From assembly GCF_018130955.1 (NCBI RefSeq), contig NZ_JAFCJM010000065.1:1-38810 (forward strand): DNA of 38,810 bases, in the 5' to 3' direction. Below are positions 20,929-29,757 of this stretch, in pieces (the first letter of the stretch is position 1; each line of letters opens with the position of its first letter). Origin of the DNA: Bradyrhizobium liaoningense (GTDB taxonomy: Bacteria; Pseudomonadota; Alphaproteobacteria; Rhizobiales; Xanthobacteraceae). The translations under genes and the position numbers were made by a program. Under the pieces are notes generated by a model. It did no database searches. It had not been told where the DNA came from and saw only the letters and a program-made list of their open reading frames with translations.

Positions 20929-23219
20929 ATGCCGGACAGGCGCGCGGACTTCCGAGGTCGGGGGCGGAAGATGTTTGGTGCACGTTATTATTGCGGCGGA
21001 TTGTGTAACGCCGGCGGCAGGCAATTGCGCGCCGTGCTGCTGGCCTCGACGGCGCTGGTCGGTCTCGGAATGTCGATGCTGCTGCCGTCCATGGCCGCCG
21101 CGCAGTGCGTCACGGTCGGCCTCGATCAAACCTGCAGCAATGCCGTCAGCATCACCGGCCCGTTGAACGCCGCCGGCACCGTCGGCGCCGGCGTCATCGC
21201 CGGTTCTCCCGGGGGCGATGGCGGCAATGCCACGGTGAGCAACAGCGGGGCCGTCACTTCGGGCGGCGCTTCCGCGAGCGGCGGCAACGGCGGCAAAGGC
21301 GATAAGGGCCTCCCCGGCGGCAAAGGCGGCAACGCGACGCTGGGCAACAGCGGCAGCATTGCAGGCGCCGTCACGGTGACCAGCGGCATCGGTGGCTTTG
21401 GCGGCAACGGAGGTGGCCTCGCCAATGGCGGCGACGGCGCCAATGCCGGTAACGCGACGCTGAGCAATAGCGGCAGCATTGCGGGCGCAGTCAAGGTGAT
21501 CGGTGGATTCGGCGGCTTTGGCGGCGATGCCGCTAGCGGCTTCAATGGCGGCAATAGCGGCAACGGCGGCAATTCGTCTCTGAGCAATAGCGGCAACATC
21601 GCCGGCACGATCACGGTGACAGGCGGCAACGGCGGAGGCAGTGGCGGTGCCAGCGGCCCCATTCCGGCCAATGCGGGGAACGCCGGGAGCGACGGCAATG
21701 CCACACTCGGCAATAGCGGCAGCATGACGGGTGCCGTGACAGTGACGGGCGGCAGGGGCGGGACCGGCGCCGGCTCTTCCTATGGCTACGGCGCAAAGGG
21801 CGGCAATGGCGGCAATGCAACGCTGAACAATTGGGGCAGCATTCTCGGTGGCGTCATCGTCTCGGGCGGCAAGGGTGGCACCGGGGGGTTCAGCTTGACC
21901 GCCCCTGGCACAAACGGACTTGCCGGCAGCGCAACGCTGAACGTCTTTGCAGGCTCGCGCATCGTTGGCGCGATCACGCTCAATGGCGGGACCAGGAACC
22001 TGAACTTCTTCGGCGGCGGCAATTACGTCTACACCTTGAACTCGCTCGCCGGCGTCAACATCACGACCACGGGGACCCCGTTCGTGGTGTCCGGCAATAC
22101 CGTGGGGTCCTCGATCCGCAGTTGGGCGGCGGGTCCGTGCTTGCAGCAAACGCGCGCGCCTTGACCGATTTCACCCGCGGCATATCCGATGCCGTGCCGG
22201 TGTTTTCCGGCAGCACGTCCGGCGGCGGGGCGCCGCTGGCCTTCGCAGGCGTCGAGCCGCCGGCCTCTTCGCGCTTCGACGATGCCTTTGCGTCGATCCC
22301 CTCCCTCGCCTCCGCCTATGCCGGCGACACCATGGCGTTCAAGGCTCCGACGGCGGTCTATGCCGACGGCACCGCCGTCTGGTCGCGCGGCTTTGCCGGC
22401 CAGCGCATCCAGCAGCAGGACGGCACGCAGCCCCGCAACACCAACGCTTTCTACGGCGGCATGATGGGCGCGGATTTTGCCGCGCGGCCGGACCTTCGTT
22501 ACGGCATCTTCCTCGGCGGCGGCCAGACCCGTAGCCGCATCGACCTCAATCAGGTCGGGAGCGACAGCGACCTCGTGTTCGGCGGCGCCTATGCCCGCTA
22601 CGACATCGGTCAATCGTTCCTGCACGCAGCCGTGCAGGGCGGCGCATCGCACAATTCTGCGACGACGCGCACCATCAACAACAATTTGGCCGCGGGCGGC
22701 ATCGAGACCGCGCGCGCCGCCTTCGACGGCTGGTACGTCAGTCCCGAAGCGACCTTCGGTCATCGCCTTGCGCTGGGCAAATTGGCCGGCGCCACCTACA
22801 CGCTGACGCCAAGCGTCCGCGTCCGCTATCTCTACGGCGCCTTCGACGGCTACACCGAAACCGGCACTACCGCGCCCCTGACCGTCGGCACGCAGACCGT
22901 GAACACTCTGGAAGAGCGCGGCGAGCTGAAGATGACCCGCAGCATTTCCTTCACGCCGCAGGATCAGCTATCCACGAGCATCTACGGCGGCGTCCTCGGC
23001 ACGCAACGCCTGGGTGGCGCGACCGTCAATGCCGCCCTGCTCGGCCAGGCCATTCCCTTTGCCACGCCGGGCGCGGTCGACGTCTGGGGCGGCTTCGGCG
23101 GGCTTGGCCTCGAATGGCGCACGCGCAACGTGACGCTGTTCTCGACCGCCGAATATCTCGCGCTGTCGGACAATTCCACCGTCGTGAGCGGCCGCGCCGG
23201 ATTGAGGGTCGGGTTCTGA
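20929..23219 (+). pseudogene. autotransporter (type V secretion) with a frameshift between passenger and beta-barrel
   Basis: The start ATG 20929 has GGAGGG 8 nt upstream, and a long signal peptide follows (LRAVLLASTALVGLGMSM, MAAAQC). The passenger to about 22095 is Gly/Asn-rich, with about six repeats of the form NATLxNSGSIxGAVxVxGGxGG, likely a surface beta-helix. The second part, in the +1 frame to 23219, is a C-terminal autotransporter beta-barrel (AVWSRGFAGQRIQQQDGT; GAYARYDIG; final SGRAGLRVGF with the terminal Phe). The frames switch near 22101-22107 (GTGGGGTCC). Adding one base there restores VVSGNTVxVLDPQLGGGSV across the join. This could be a real mutation, phase variation or a sequencing error. 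Confidence 0.85.
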
Positions 23220-23772
23220 GGCTCACGAGAGTTCGCTCGCGCGAGTTCGCCTGTCGGTCCACCGCGCCGTTCCCGGGATTGAGGAGGCGGAGCGCGAAGG
23301 GCTGCGCGTCGGCGATCGGCGATGCCGGACTTATCGAAGCTCTGACGCGAGGCCGGGACAGCTTCAATTCCTATCCGCTCGGCCAGCCTGCCCAAGCGGG
23401 TGCGATCGCCTCGCTCGGGGAGCCCATGCCTATCGCCGCAAGCCGAATGTCGCCGGCCTGCTCAATCTTCCGGCATTGTTCAGTCCCGAATCTTCGCTCA
23501 CCCACCTTCTTCGGCTCGGCGGCAGTCCAAGCGGGCTGCGCCACCTGATGGGTAATACTCTTCTAGCGAAGGTTGGTCGACAATCGAGAGGGACCGAGTA
23601 CCAAATCATAGCACCACGGTGAGCGAATAGTGCCCATCTTCATCGACCGTGGCGCGGCACTTCGGTACAGGACTAGGAACGCCAAAACCCGCCGCTTCCG
23701 CGCTGGAAGCGGCGACGAGCGTGCGGAGCAGTACGCTTCTCGAACCCATGGGACGAAGCGGACGAGGCTCCA
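23220..23772. other. gene-free stretch downstream of the autotransporter
   Basis: No credible gene on either strand. Its only clear content is repeat copy 2 at 23658-23750. Confidence 0.5.
23658..23750 (+). repeat. 93-bp imperfect direct repeat, copy 2
   Basis: Runs from CACTTCGGTACAGG to CTCGAACCCATG. It is aligned without gaps to 20669-20761. The internal hairpin is kept as GCGTGC-ggagca-GTACGC with one G-T pair. With copy 1 it brackets the autotransporter. Confidence 0.8.
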
Positions 23773-24732
23773 TCACGTCTGACTGTAGACGGCGCGCACA
23801 CCGGAAAAGTCGCGCGCGGCGAGATGCTCGCTCGCGATGAGGAAGTAGACCGTACCTTCGACCAGCGAATTTTGTGCGAGGTCGCCGAGATCGAGCTGCA
23901 ACAGCAGTTGCCAGTCGGCAGGTCCATTCGGTTCGACGCCGAGCCGCGGGTCGTCCTGCTCGGGCTCCGGCGTTCCCATCAGCCGATGGCGACGCTGGCC
24001 CGCGTCCTTGCATCCCGTCATGCCATCTTCGCCGCGCAACAGCTGATGGTAACAGCAGCAGAAATCGAAATCCTCAAGACGCGTCGAAAGCAAGGGATCA
24101 TCGAGCATTTCGCGTGCGCCGCAGAACGGCAAGTGCAGGATGGGCTGCAGACGCATGGGGCGGGACGGATAGATATATGGCTTCTTGTACTTTCCCGTGG
24201 GATCGTAGGCCCGTTCCAGCTCGTCCAGCACGGGAGGAATGGTCGCCTGGGCGAGCTCGTCACGCGGCGTCGCATCCCACTGCACGCGCGCGAATTCAGG
24301 CTCGGAGGACGTCAACCCGCCGACACCATCCCAGAAGAACAGCAGCCGACCCGACGCCGGCAACCCCAGCTCCGCCGCGACCGGCCCGGCTTCGGCAAGG
24401 TCGATCTGCGCGAGGAATTCGTAAGGCAGTGCCCGTTCGATGTGGCGGAGAATCCAGCTGTGATGTTCGCCCAGGTCCTGGGCCCGGGCCGGGAGATCCC
24501 AGGGCACGGGCCGTATCGGCCAATCCACGCCGGGCGGCAAGTCCGGCGCACCGCCGAAGCGCGTGCCGTTTTCTCTCTCCGGTAGCCCGTCGCCGGGAGC
24601 GATCCAGAGCTGTGGCGCAAGATGGCCCAGGATCTGCTCGATCTCGACCGTGGTGAGAGGGCTTTCCAACACGTCAGGATCGGCCAGAGCCTCGACCAGT
24701 TGCTGTCTTGCGTCTGTCAAAGAACTGAACAT
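23773..24732 (-). CDS. DUF1963 (YwqG-like) domain protein (319 aa)
   Basis: Cytoplasmic protein of a widespread family without firm function. Marks of the family are TRFGGAPDLPPGVDWP near residue 50, an EFLAQIDLAE strand, GRLLFFWDG and, near the end, WQLLLQLDLGDLAQNSLVEG plus TVYFLIASEHLAARDF. The ATG at 24732 (MFSSLTDARQQLVEALADPD) is chosen since the 93 residues further upstream are low-quality frame. Divergent from the collagen-like gene. No catalytic residues can be named from the sequence. Confidence 0.85.
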   Translation of the reverse strand: MFSSLTDARQQLVEALADPDVLESPLTTVEIEQILGHLAPQLWIAPGDGLPERENGTRFGGAPDLPPGVDWPIRPVPWDLPARAQDLGEHHSWILRHIERALPYEFLAQIDLAEAGPVAAELGLPASGRLLFFWDGVGGLTSSEPEFARVQWDATPRDELAQATIPPVLDELERAYDPTGKYKKPYIYPSRPMRLQPILHLPFCGAREMLDDPLLSTRLEDFDFCCCYHQLLRGEDGMTGCKDAGQRRHRLMGTPEPEQDDPRLGVEPNGPADWQLLLQLDLGDLAQNSLVEGTVYFLIASEHLAARDFSGVRAVYSQT

Positions 24733-25002
24733 CTGCTGTCGACGTCCTTCTTTCAGCCGTGCCCGGCCCGCGCCGAGCGGCGCGAAGATGGCGGTTGGCC
24801 TGGAGTCACGGAATGAATCCGAAAACGCGAGGATCGTGCCAATCTTGGTGGCACGGGAGCGCTGCCGGGTTCGAACGCGCTCCCGGTCCGATAGGTAATT
24901 GTCCTGCGACAGATGCGGGTAAGACCTCGACTGAGCTGGCCTGGAGTCATGGTCTCCTTGTCGGGGATGCCCGGTTCGGGCGTCCCGCGAGCACGGGAGA
25001 TC

Positions 25003-25395
25003 ATGATGCACGCAAAACCTGTCGCTGGGGTCACAGCGCTTGCAACTGTTGTTGCGATGTCCTGGGCCGAAAACGCATACGCGGAAATCCTGATCACGAC
25101 GGCCAACATCTCGCGGGGCGAGCTGGTCATCGTGGGACGGGTCAGGCGGCTCCGCGAACCCACCGTGGAGATCAAGATCAGTCCGAGCAAGACAGTGAAA
25201 GTCGAGGGCACCTCGACGGGAGGATTTCGCTGGATTGGACCGGACTTTCCGTCCACCTGCATCGTGAGGATCACATCGGGAGAGGACACGCGGGATGTGG
25301 TGATCCAGAACTGCGGCCTTCCGGGACCTCCTGGCCCGGCGGGTCCGCCTGGCCCGCCCGGACCGCCCGGCCCAGCCGGGCCCAAGGGGAGTTAG
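25003..25395 (+). CDS. secreted protein with collagen-like Gly-X-Y tail (130 aa)
   Basis: Signal peptide at the start (KPVAGVTALATVVAMSWAEN, ending AYA), then a ~85-residue beta-rich domain (TTANISRGELVIVGRVRRL to VVIQNC) with two cysteines (STC and QNC) that could form a disulfide. The C-terminus is about eight Gly-Pro-Pro-type triplets (GLPGPPGPAGPPGPPG and on). The two adjacent ATGs at 25003/25006 follow GGGAGA. Short collagen-like tails in bacteria can trimerise surface proteins. The N-terminal domain is not recognised. Confidence 0.8.
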   Translation: MMHAKPVAGVTALATVVAMSWAENAYAEILITTANISRGELVIVGRVRRLREPTVEIKISPSKTVKVEGTSTGGFRWIGPDFPSTCIVRITSGEDTRDVVIQNCGLPGPPGPAGPPGPPGPPGPAGPKGS

Positions 25396-25411
25396 AGGAC
25401 AACCACGGCAA

Positions 25412-25543
25412 TTATCTCTGTCCCGGGCGCTTCTGGCCGTTTTGCTGGCCGTAGGCAGGCGCGTTGTCAGGGTCGGACGTGACGCACGCGCTCATTGAGA
25501 CGCCGAGCAGGATGGCGCAGGCCATCGCAATCAGAAATTTCAT
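25412..25543 (-). CDS. small lipoprotein (43 aa)
   Basis: Read from ATG 25543: MKFLIAMACAILLGVSMSAC, then VTSDPDNAPAYGQQNGQKR and a few more residues to TAA at 25412. The Lys-hydrophobic start with SMSAC fits a lipobox, so the mature form is a ~24-residue lipid-anchored peptide rich in polar residues, similar in layout to entericidin-like lipoproteins. An AAGGG lies upstream. Convergent with the collagen-like gene, 16 bp away. Confidence 0.7.
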   Translation of the reverse strand: MKFLIAMACAILLGVSMSACVTSDPDNAPAYGQQNGQKRPGQR

Positions 25544-25663
25544 CTGCAAAACCCTTGGGGTATCGATCTTGGGGTATCGATGAAGCATTTCTTGGGAAAA
25601 GCTGATCTTTGACGTCGCGGATCGAGGCGAGGTTCACCGCGGCCCGCAGTCAGCCGGCATGGC

Positions 25664-26080
25664 TCAAGCCGTCGCGTCGTCGCCGCGTGTCGGCTTCGGC
25701 TGGATCAGGTCCCAACGGTTGCCGCAGAGATCCTCGAAGACCGCGACGACGCCATAGGCCTCATGCCGCGGCTCTCTCACGAACCGGACACCGGCCGCAA
25801 CCATGCGCGCATGATCGCGCGCGAAATCATCCGTCTCCAGGAACAGGAAGACGCGTCCTCCGGTCTGGTCGCCGATGCGCGCCGCCTGAGCCGGACCGTC
25901 CGCCCGCGCCAGGAGCAGGCCTGAGCCGACACTGCTCGGCGGCCGCACGACCACCCAGCGCTTGCCGCCACCGAGCGGGGTGTCTTCGCTCAGCTCGAAA
26001 TTCAGAGCGCGGGTGAAGAAGGTGATCGCCTCATCATAGTCCGCGACCACGAGACTCACGAGGGACAGATGCTGAGTCAT
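25664..26080 (-). CDS. VOC (glyoxalase/bleomycin-resistance-like) family protein (138 aa)
   Basis: MTQHLSLVSLVVADYDEAIT, FFTRALNFELSEDTPLGGGK, then RVFLFLETDDFARDH and VAVFEDLCGNRWDLIQP form the paired beta-alpha-beta-beta-beta units of the fold. The C-terminal metal ligand position of glyoxalases (usually Glu in DP.GN..E) reads CGNRWDLI, so metal-dependent activity is uncertain. Substrate unknown. The ATG at 26080 is preferred over 26095 by family alignment; the ribosome site is weak. Confidence 0.85.
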   Translation of the reverse strand: MTQHLSLVSLVVADYDEAITFFTRALNFELSEDTPLGGGKRWVVVRPPSSVGSGLLLARADGPAQAARIGDQTGGRVFLFLETDDFARDHARMVAAGVRFVREPRHEAYGVVAVFEDLCGNRWDLIQPKPTRGDDATA

Positions 26081-26191
26081 CTCGCGACCATGCACATGGC
26101 GACAGGCTCGCCGTCAAGATGGCGATAGCGAGCCGGAGCAACGATCGTCCTTGCCCCGGCTCTCAGGCTTCGTGCGTGAACTCGTCGTTGG

Positions 26192-26479
26192 TCAGTGCAT
26201 GCTCTGCTCGAACACGACGGTCACGCCGGTCGGCTCGGGCTCGTGCGGCTTCAGCTTGGTCAGCTCCGCATCGCTCCAATCGGCGAGGCTGATGACCTCG
26301 CCGGTCTGACCATCGGACGAATCGGACGGCTCCAGAATCTCGAGTCCACGCGCGTCGATGAAGAACGTGTGGTCTCCGAACATATTATTCAGTTGAGGCA
26401 CCGCGGGATGATCCTCGGGAAGCACCTGAGCGTCCAATTGCCTCAGGGTCTGTTTGACCTGCGCAGCATCCAGCTTCAT
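26192..26479 (-). CDS. hypothetical protein (95 aa)
   Basis: MKLDAAQVKQTLRQLDAQVL and PEDHPAVPQLNNMFGDHTFF are followed by LEILEP and an acidic end. The start at 26479 is set by GGAG at 6-nt spacing; the longer frame adds a Lys/Ala tail. It has the look of a conserved Bradyrhizobiaceae protein of unknown function, soluble and without catalytic motif. Confidence 0.7.
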   Translation of the reverse strand: MKLDAAQVKQTLRQLDAQVLPEDHPAVPQLNNMFGDHTFFIDARGLEILEPSDSSDGQTGEVISLADWSDAELTKLKPHEPEPTGVTVVFEQSMH

Positions 26480-26724
26480 GACTGGCTCCATGGCTTGCTT
26501 GTCGGGTTTGGTGGCCTTGACCGCAGCGGGCTTCATTCCTGCGACAGGCGCAGCGTTCGTTCCTGCGGGTGCCCACCCGGTCTAGAGGTCCGAACCGATC
26601 CCGGCCGCAAATGTTCCTCACCGGACGCAGGCTTGATCAATCCGCTGCATTCGCCACGCTGCCGGCACAGGATCGCCTCGCTGTGCACACGATCGGGACG
26701 ATCCGGAGCCGAAAGCGCGGCTCA

Positions 26725-27426
26725 TCAGGAACCGTCAGACGACTCGCTCCGATTCTCCCCCACCGACAGCGCGCAGATGCGCGAGATGTGGGCGTAGGGC
26801 AGACCGCTTTCCTTGGCCCAGGCGTTGAACTGCGCCTGCACCTTCGCGAGATCGCCCTTCGACTTCACCTCCTCGGCGATATCGAGGCCGGCGTCGCGCA
26901 GGCAGGCGACGACGTCCTTGGAGGTGACAAAGCCGTCCCAGCCGACGAAGCGCAGCAGCATCTGACCGGTGTTGCCCCCGAGCCGGCTGCCGCGCTTGGT
27001 GAGGAGATCGAGCAGGCCGACCTCGTCGGAGGACGGCCACTTCGCCAGAAATTTTCCAAAGCTGCCATGCTCCTTGGCGATCTCCTGCACGAAGGCGGCA
27101 TTCTCGCGCACCGACATGATCTTTGCGCCGTTGCGCACAATGCGCGCGTCGCGCATCAGGCCTTCCCAATAGTCCTCGGGCTGGAAGCTCAGCTTGGAGG
27201 GGTGGAAGCGCAGGAAGGCCTGCTCGAAGCCGGGCCATTTGTTCTCGATCACGCTCCAGGCAAAGCCCGCGCAAAACACCCGTTTGGACATCTCCGCGAG
27301 GATGCGGTCGTCGGGCAGTTTTGCGAGACGCTTGAGGTCAGGCTTGGCAGGCATGAGCTTGTCCAGCTCCTTGGCGCCGCCCTTGCGCTTCTCGGCTCTG
27401 GCGCGAATGGTTTTGAAGGAGGTCAT
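26725..27426 (-). CDS. DNA-3-methyladenine glycosylase I-like protein (233 aa)
   Basis: Base-excision repair enzyme of the HhH-GPD/Tag-like group that removes alkylated adenine. Recognisable stretches are RVFCAGFAWSVIENKWPGFE, the YWEGLMRDARIVRNGAKIMS helix pair and SFGKFLAKWPSSDEVGLLDL, then GGNTGQMLLRFVGWDGF. Classical Tag has Cys/His zinc ligands that are not obvious here, so it belongs to a divergent branch. ATG 27426 gives MTSFKTIRARAEKRKGGAKE; the ribosome site is poor. Divergent from the phosphoesterase gene. Confidence 0.82.
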   Translation of the reverse strand: MTSFKTIRARAEKRKGGAKELDKLMPAKPDLKRLAKLPDDRILAEMSKRVFCAGFAWSVIENKWPGFEQAFLRFHPSKLSFQPEDYWEGLMRDARIVRNGAKIMSVRENAAFVQEIAKEHGSFGKFLAKWPSSDEVGLLDLLTKRGSRLGGNTGQMLLRFVGWDGFVTSKDVVACLRDAGLDIAEEVKSKGDLAKVQAQFNAWAKESGLPYAHISRICALSVGENRSESSDGS

Positions 27427-27621
27427 GCAATCACCGGCATTGAGGCGGGCCAAGACACCAGACTTCGCGAAAGACGTCCAGCCTCCTCCTTCGATGGCGC
27501 CGCGGCAGGCGCTTCGGGTCGATTTGACGCTGACGGCCGGTCGCCGCGATGGTCTACTTCTTGCTTGCCAAATGTCTGGAATTCACACGCTTTCTGCATT
27601 GCCTGACCCGATGGATTTTCA

Positions 27622-28449
27622 ATGCGCTGCCTGGTCGTCGCTGACCTGCATTATTCGCTGCCGCAGTTCGACTGGCTCTTGAGCGCGGCTGCGCAGTTCG
27701 ATCTCGTGATCTTTGCCGGCGACGCGCTGAACGTCGGATCCATGGTGGATTTCCGCGCGCAGATCGTGGTGGTGAAGAAATACCTTGCACTGCTCGCGAG
27801 TCAGACGCGCGTCATCCTGTGCTCGGGCAATCACGATCTCGACGAGCGCAGCGCCGAGGGCGAGAAGATCTCGCGCTGGATCGCTGATGTGCGCGAGCTC
27901 GGGATCGCCTGCGACGGCGACAGTTTAGCGATCGCCGACACGCTGTTCACGGTGTGCCCGTGGTGGGACGGGCCGCAGGTCAAGCAGCGTCTGGTCGCGC
28001 AATTGCACGACGCCGCCACAAGGCGGCCGCAGCGATGGATCTGGGCGCATCACGCGCCGCCCGCGAATTCGCCGACGAGCTGGGGCGGCAAGCGCTTCTT
28101 CGGCGATGTCGACCTCGTGCAATGGATCGCCGACTACAAGCCGTCGATGGTGATCTCGGGCCACGTGCACCAGTCGCCCTTCATTCCCGACGGCTCCTGG
28201 TTCGACCGCCTCGGCGAGACCTGGGTGTTCAACACCGGCCTTCAGCACGGCCGGCCGCCGACCCATATCGTGCTCGACTTGGACGAAGGCAAGGCGTTCT
28301 GGCTGGCGGCCGGCGAAGCGCAATGGATCGATCTCAACGCGCCCTTGCAGCGGCCGGCACGACCGGTCGTCGAGCCGCCGGACTGGCTCACATCCTTGGA
28401 TCGGATTGCCGATCCGAGCCTGGCTGCACCTCGAGCTGCGGCAGGTTGA
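27622..28449 (+). CDS. calcineurin-like metallophosphoesterase (275 aa)
   Basis: Binuclear metal phosphoesterase. Motifs in order: VVADLHY (Asp/His ligands, ~5-11), FAGDALN, CSGNHDLDER (~66-75), WAHHAPP (~147) and ISGHVHQSPF (~182). All metal ligands are present, so it should be active; the substrate is unknown. The last 62 bp overlap the end of the convergent cyclic-nucleotide-binding gene. The C-terminal ~30 residues are Pro/Ala-rich and poorly defined. Confidence 0.9.
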   Translation: MRCLVVADLHYSLPQFDWLLSAAAQFDLVIFAGDALNVGSMVDFRAQIVVVKKYLALLASQTRVILCSGNHDLDERSAEGEKISRWIADVRELGIACDGDSLAIADTLFTVCPWWDGPQVKQRLVAQLHDAATRRPQRWIWAHHAPPANSPTSWGGKRFFGDVDLVQWIADYKPSMVISGHVHQSPFIPDGSWFDRLGETWVFNTGLQHGRPPTHIVLDLDEGKAFWLAAGEAQWIDLNAPLQRPARPVVEPPDWLTSLDRIADPSLAAPRAAAG

Positions 28450-28873
28450 TCATGCTTTGCAGGACGTCGCCGACCATCGCGAGATGGGTGCCGTGGCCGG
28501 CATATTGTCGCTTGAGATCGGCGAGATAAGTGTTGGCGACATTGAGGCGCTGCGCCAGCATGCGGGCGAGCATCAGCGCCACCGCGGGCTCCTGGATCAG
28601 GAACGAGGCGGCGTCCTCGAATTCGTAGATCGTCGAGTCCGACGACGCGCGCACCGTCGCGGTGTGCGGCTGGTCAAGCAGCACCGACATCTCGCCGAAC
28701 ACGGCGCCGGGCTCGGCGATGATGGCAACCACCGTGTCGCCCTTGATGACCTCGAGCTTGCCGTCCATCAGCACGTAGAGGTGACCGGTCGAGCCGCCCT
28801 CGGTGAGGATCACCTCGCCGGCTTTCACGGTCCGCTCCGTCCCGCCCGAGCAATAATCCAGAACTGCACGCAT
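28388..28873 (-). CDS. cyclic-nucleotide-binding domain protein (161 aa)
   Basis: A single CRP-type sensor domain: VKAGEVILTEGGSTGHLYVL, MDGKLEVIKGD, the phosphate-binding PGAVFGEMSVLLDQPHTATV cassette, and a helical end (LARMLAQRLNVANTYLADLK). No helix-turn-helix follows, so it is not a transcription factor. It probably senses a nucleotide or acts as a regulatory subunit. In the cassette Gly-Glu is kept, but the usual Arg is replaced by His (QPHTATV), so cAMP binding is uncertain. The start is taken at ATG 28873. Confidence 0.87.
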   Translation of the reverse strand: MRAVLDYCSGGTERTVKAGEVILTEGGSTGHLYVLMDGKLEVIKGDTVVAIIAEPGAVFGEMSVLLDQPHTATVRASSDSTIYEFEDAASFLIQEPAVALMLARMLAQRLNVANTYLADLKRQYAGHGTHLAMVGDVLQSMINLPQLEVQPGSDRQSDPRM

Positions 28874-28981
28874 CACAGTCACCCCTGATGCCGCCGAGAC
28901 TAGGCAGCAGCGCGGCCGACGTCGAAGGGATTAGGTTGGCGCGATGCTCAAATTTTCGGCATCGCCGGATGCCGCACCGCA

Positions 28982-29725
28982 TCAGAGGCTCGGCGCAGGC
29001 TCCAGCGGCAGGGATTGCAGGCCGCCGAAGCGGCGCTCGCGGCCGTGGAAGCAGGCCAGCGCCTCGGCAAGATCGGCGGCCTCGAATTCCGGCCACATCC
29101 GCTCGGTGAAATGCAGCTCGGCATAGGCGCCTTCCCACAGCAGGAAGTCCGACAGGCGCTTCTCGCCGCTGGTGCGGATGATGAGATCGACGTCGCGCAA
29201 GCCGGCCTCGCCGGTGACGAGTTGAGAAAACGCTTCGCGCGTGAGGCTTGTCAGCGCGGCCGCCTTCGCGGCGGCATTGAGGATGGCGTCGCGCGCGGAA
29301 TAGTCCACGGCGATGCGCAAATTGAGGACATCGCCGTCAGCGGTCGCCTGCTCGGCGCGCGCGATCGCCGCGGCGATCCCGTCGGGCAGGCGATCGCGGC
29401 GGCCGATCACGGTGAGACGCACGCCGTTGCGCGCCAGGCTCGCGACTTCGTTGGCGAGATAGAAGCGCAGCAGCGTCATCAGCGCGGCGACCTCGGCCTT
29501 CGGCCTGCGCCAATTGTCGGTCGAGAATGCGTAGAGCGTCAGCGTGCCGATGCCCTGCTTGGGCGCAGCCTCGACGATGCGCCTGATGGCCTCGACCCCG
29601 GCCTCGTGGCCGCGCATGCGCGACAGGCCGCGGCGCGTGGCCCAGCGCCCGTTGCCGTCCATGATGATGCCGACGTGAAGTTTTTCTTGCAGTTTTTCTT
29701 GCTTGGTCGTGACGTCACTTTGCAT
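28982..29725 (-). CDS. uppS: isoprenyl (undecaprenyl) diphosphate synthase
   Basis: Cis-prenyltransferase of 247 aa that builds the C55 lipid carrier for peptidoglycan and polysaccharide synthesis. The catalytic Asp is in HVGIIMDGNGRWATRRGLSR, followed by TLYAFSTDNWRRP and the C-terminal DLIIRTSGEKRLSDFLLWEG with the ERMWPEF segment. All core motifs are intact. The ATG at 29725 follows GGAGA; it lies inside the palindrome ACTTTGCATTGCAAAGT (29717-29733). It is the third gene of a run with the regulator at 29758 and the membrane protein at 30119. A second uppS linked to lpxC/dxr would be normal elsewhere in the genome, so this may be a conditional copy. Confidence 0.95.
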   Translation of the reverse strand: MQSDVTTKQEKLQEKLHVGIIMDGNGRWATRRGLSRMRGHEAGVEAIRRIVEAAPKQGIGTLTLYAFSTDNWRRPKAEVAALMTLLRFYLANEVASLARNGVRLTVIGRRDRLPDGIAAAIARAEQATADGDVLNLRIAVDYSARDAILNAAAKAAALTSLTREAFSQLVTGEAGLRDVDLIIRTSGEKRLSDFLLWEGAYAELHFTERMWPEFEAADLAEALACFHGRERRFGGLQSLPLEPAPSL

Positions 29726-29733
29726 TGCAAAGT
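29717..29733. promoter_or_regulatory. palindromic operator over the uppS start codon
   Basis: ACTTTGCATTGCAAAGT has perfect 8-bp arms. The same motif is found upstream of the operon at 30788-30806. A likely target of the winged-helix regulator at 29758-30132. Confidence 0.6.
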
Positions 29734-29757
29734 CTCCGGTCAAAAAAGGGGAAGCGA

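Noticed and set aside
21200..21900. Regular short repeats that could suggest a CRISPR array
   Set aside because: The repeats are in frame, Gly/Asn-coding and variable, within a signal-peptide-bearing autotransporter passenger.
20863..22149. 428-aa minus frame and a Pro/Leu-rich 199-aa frame opposite the autotransporter passenger
   Set aside because: Mirror images of Gly/Asn repeats in the real gene.
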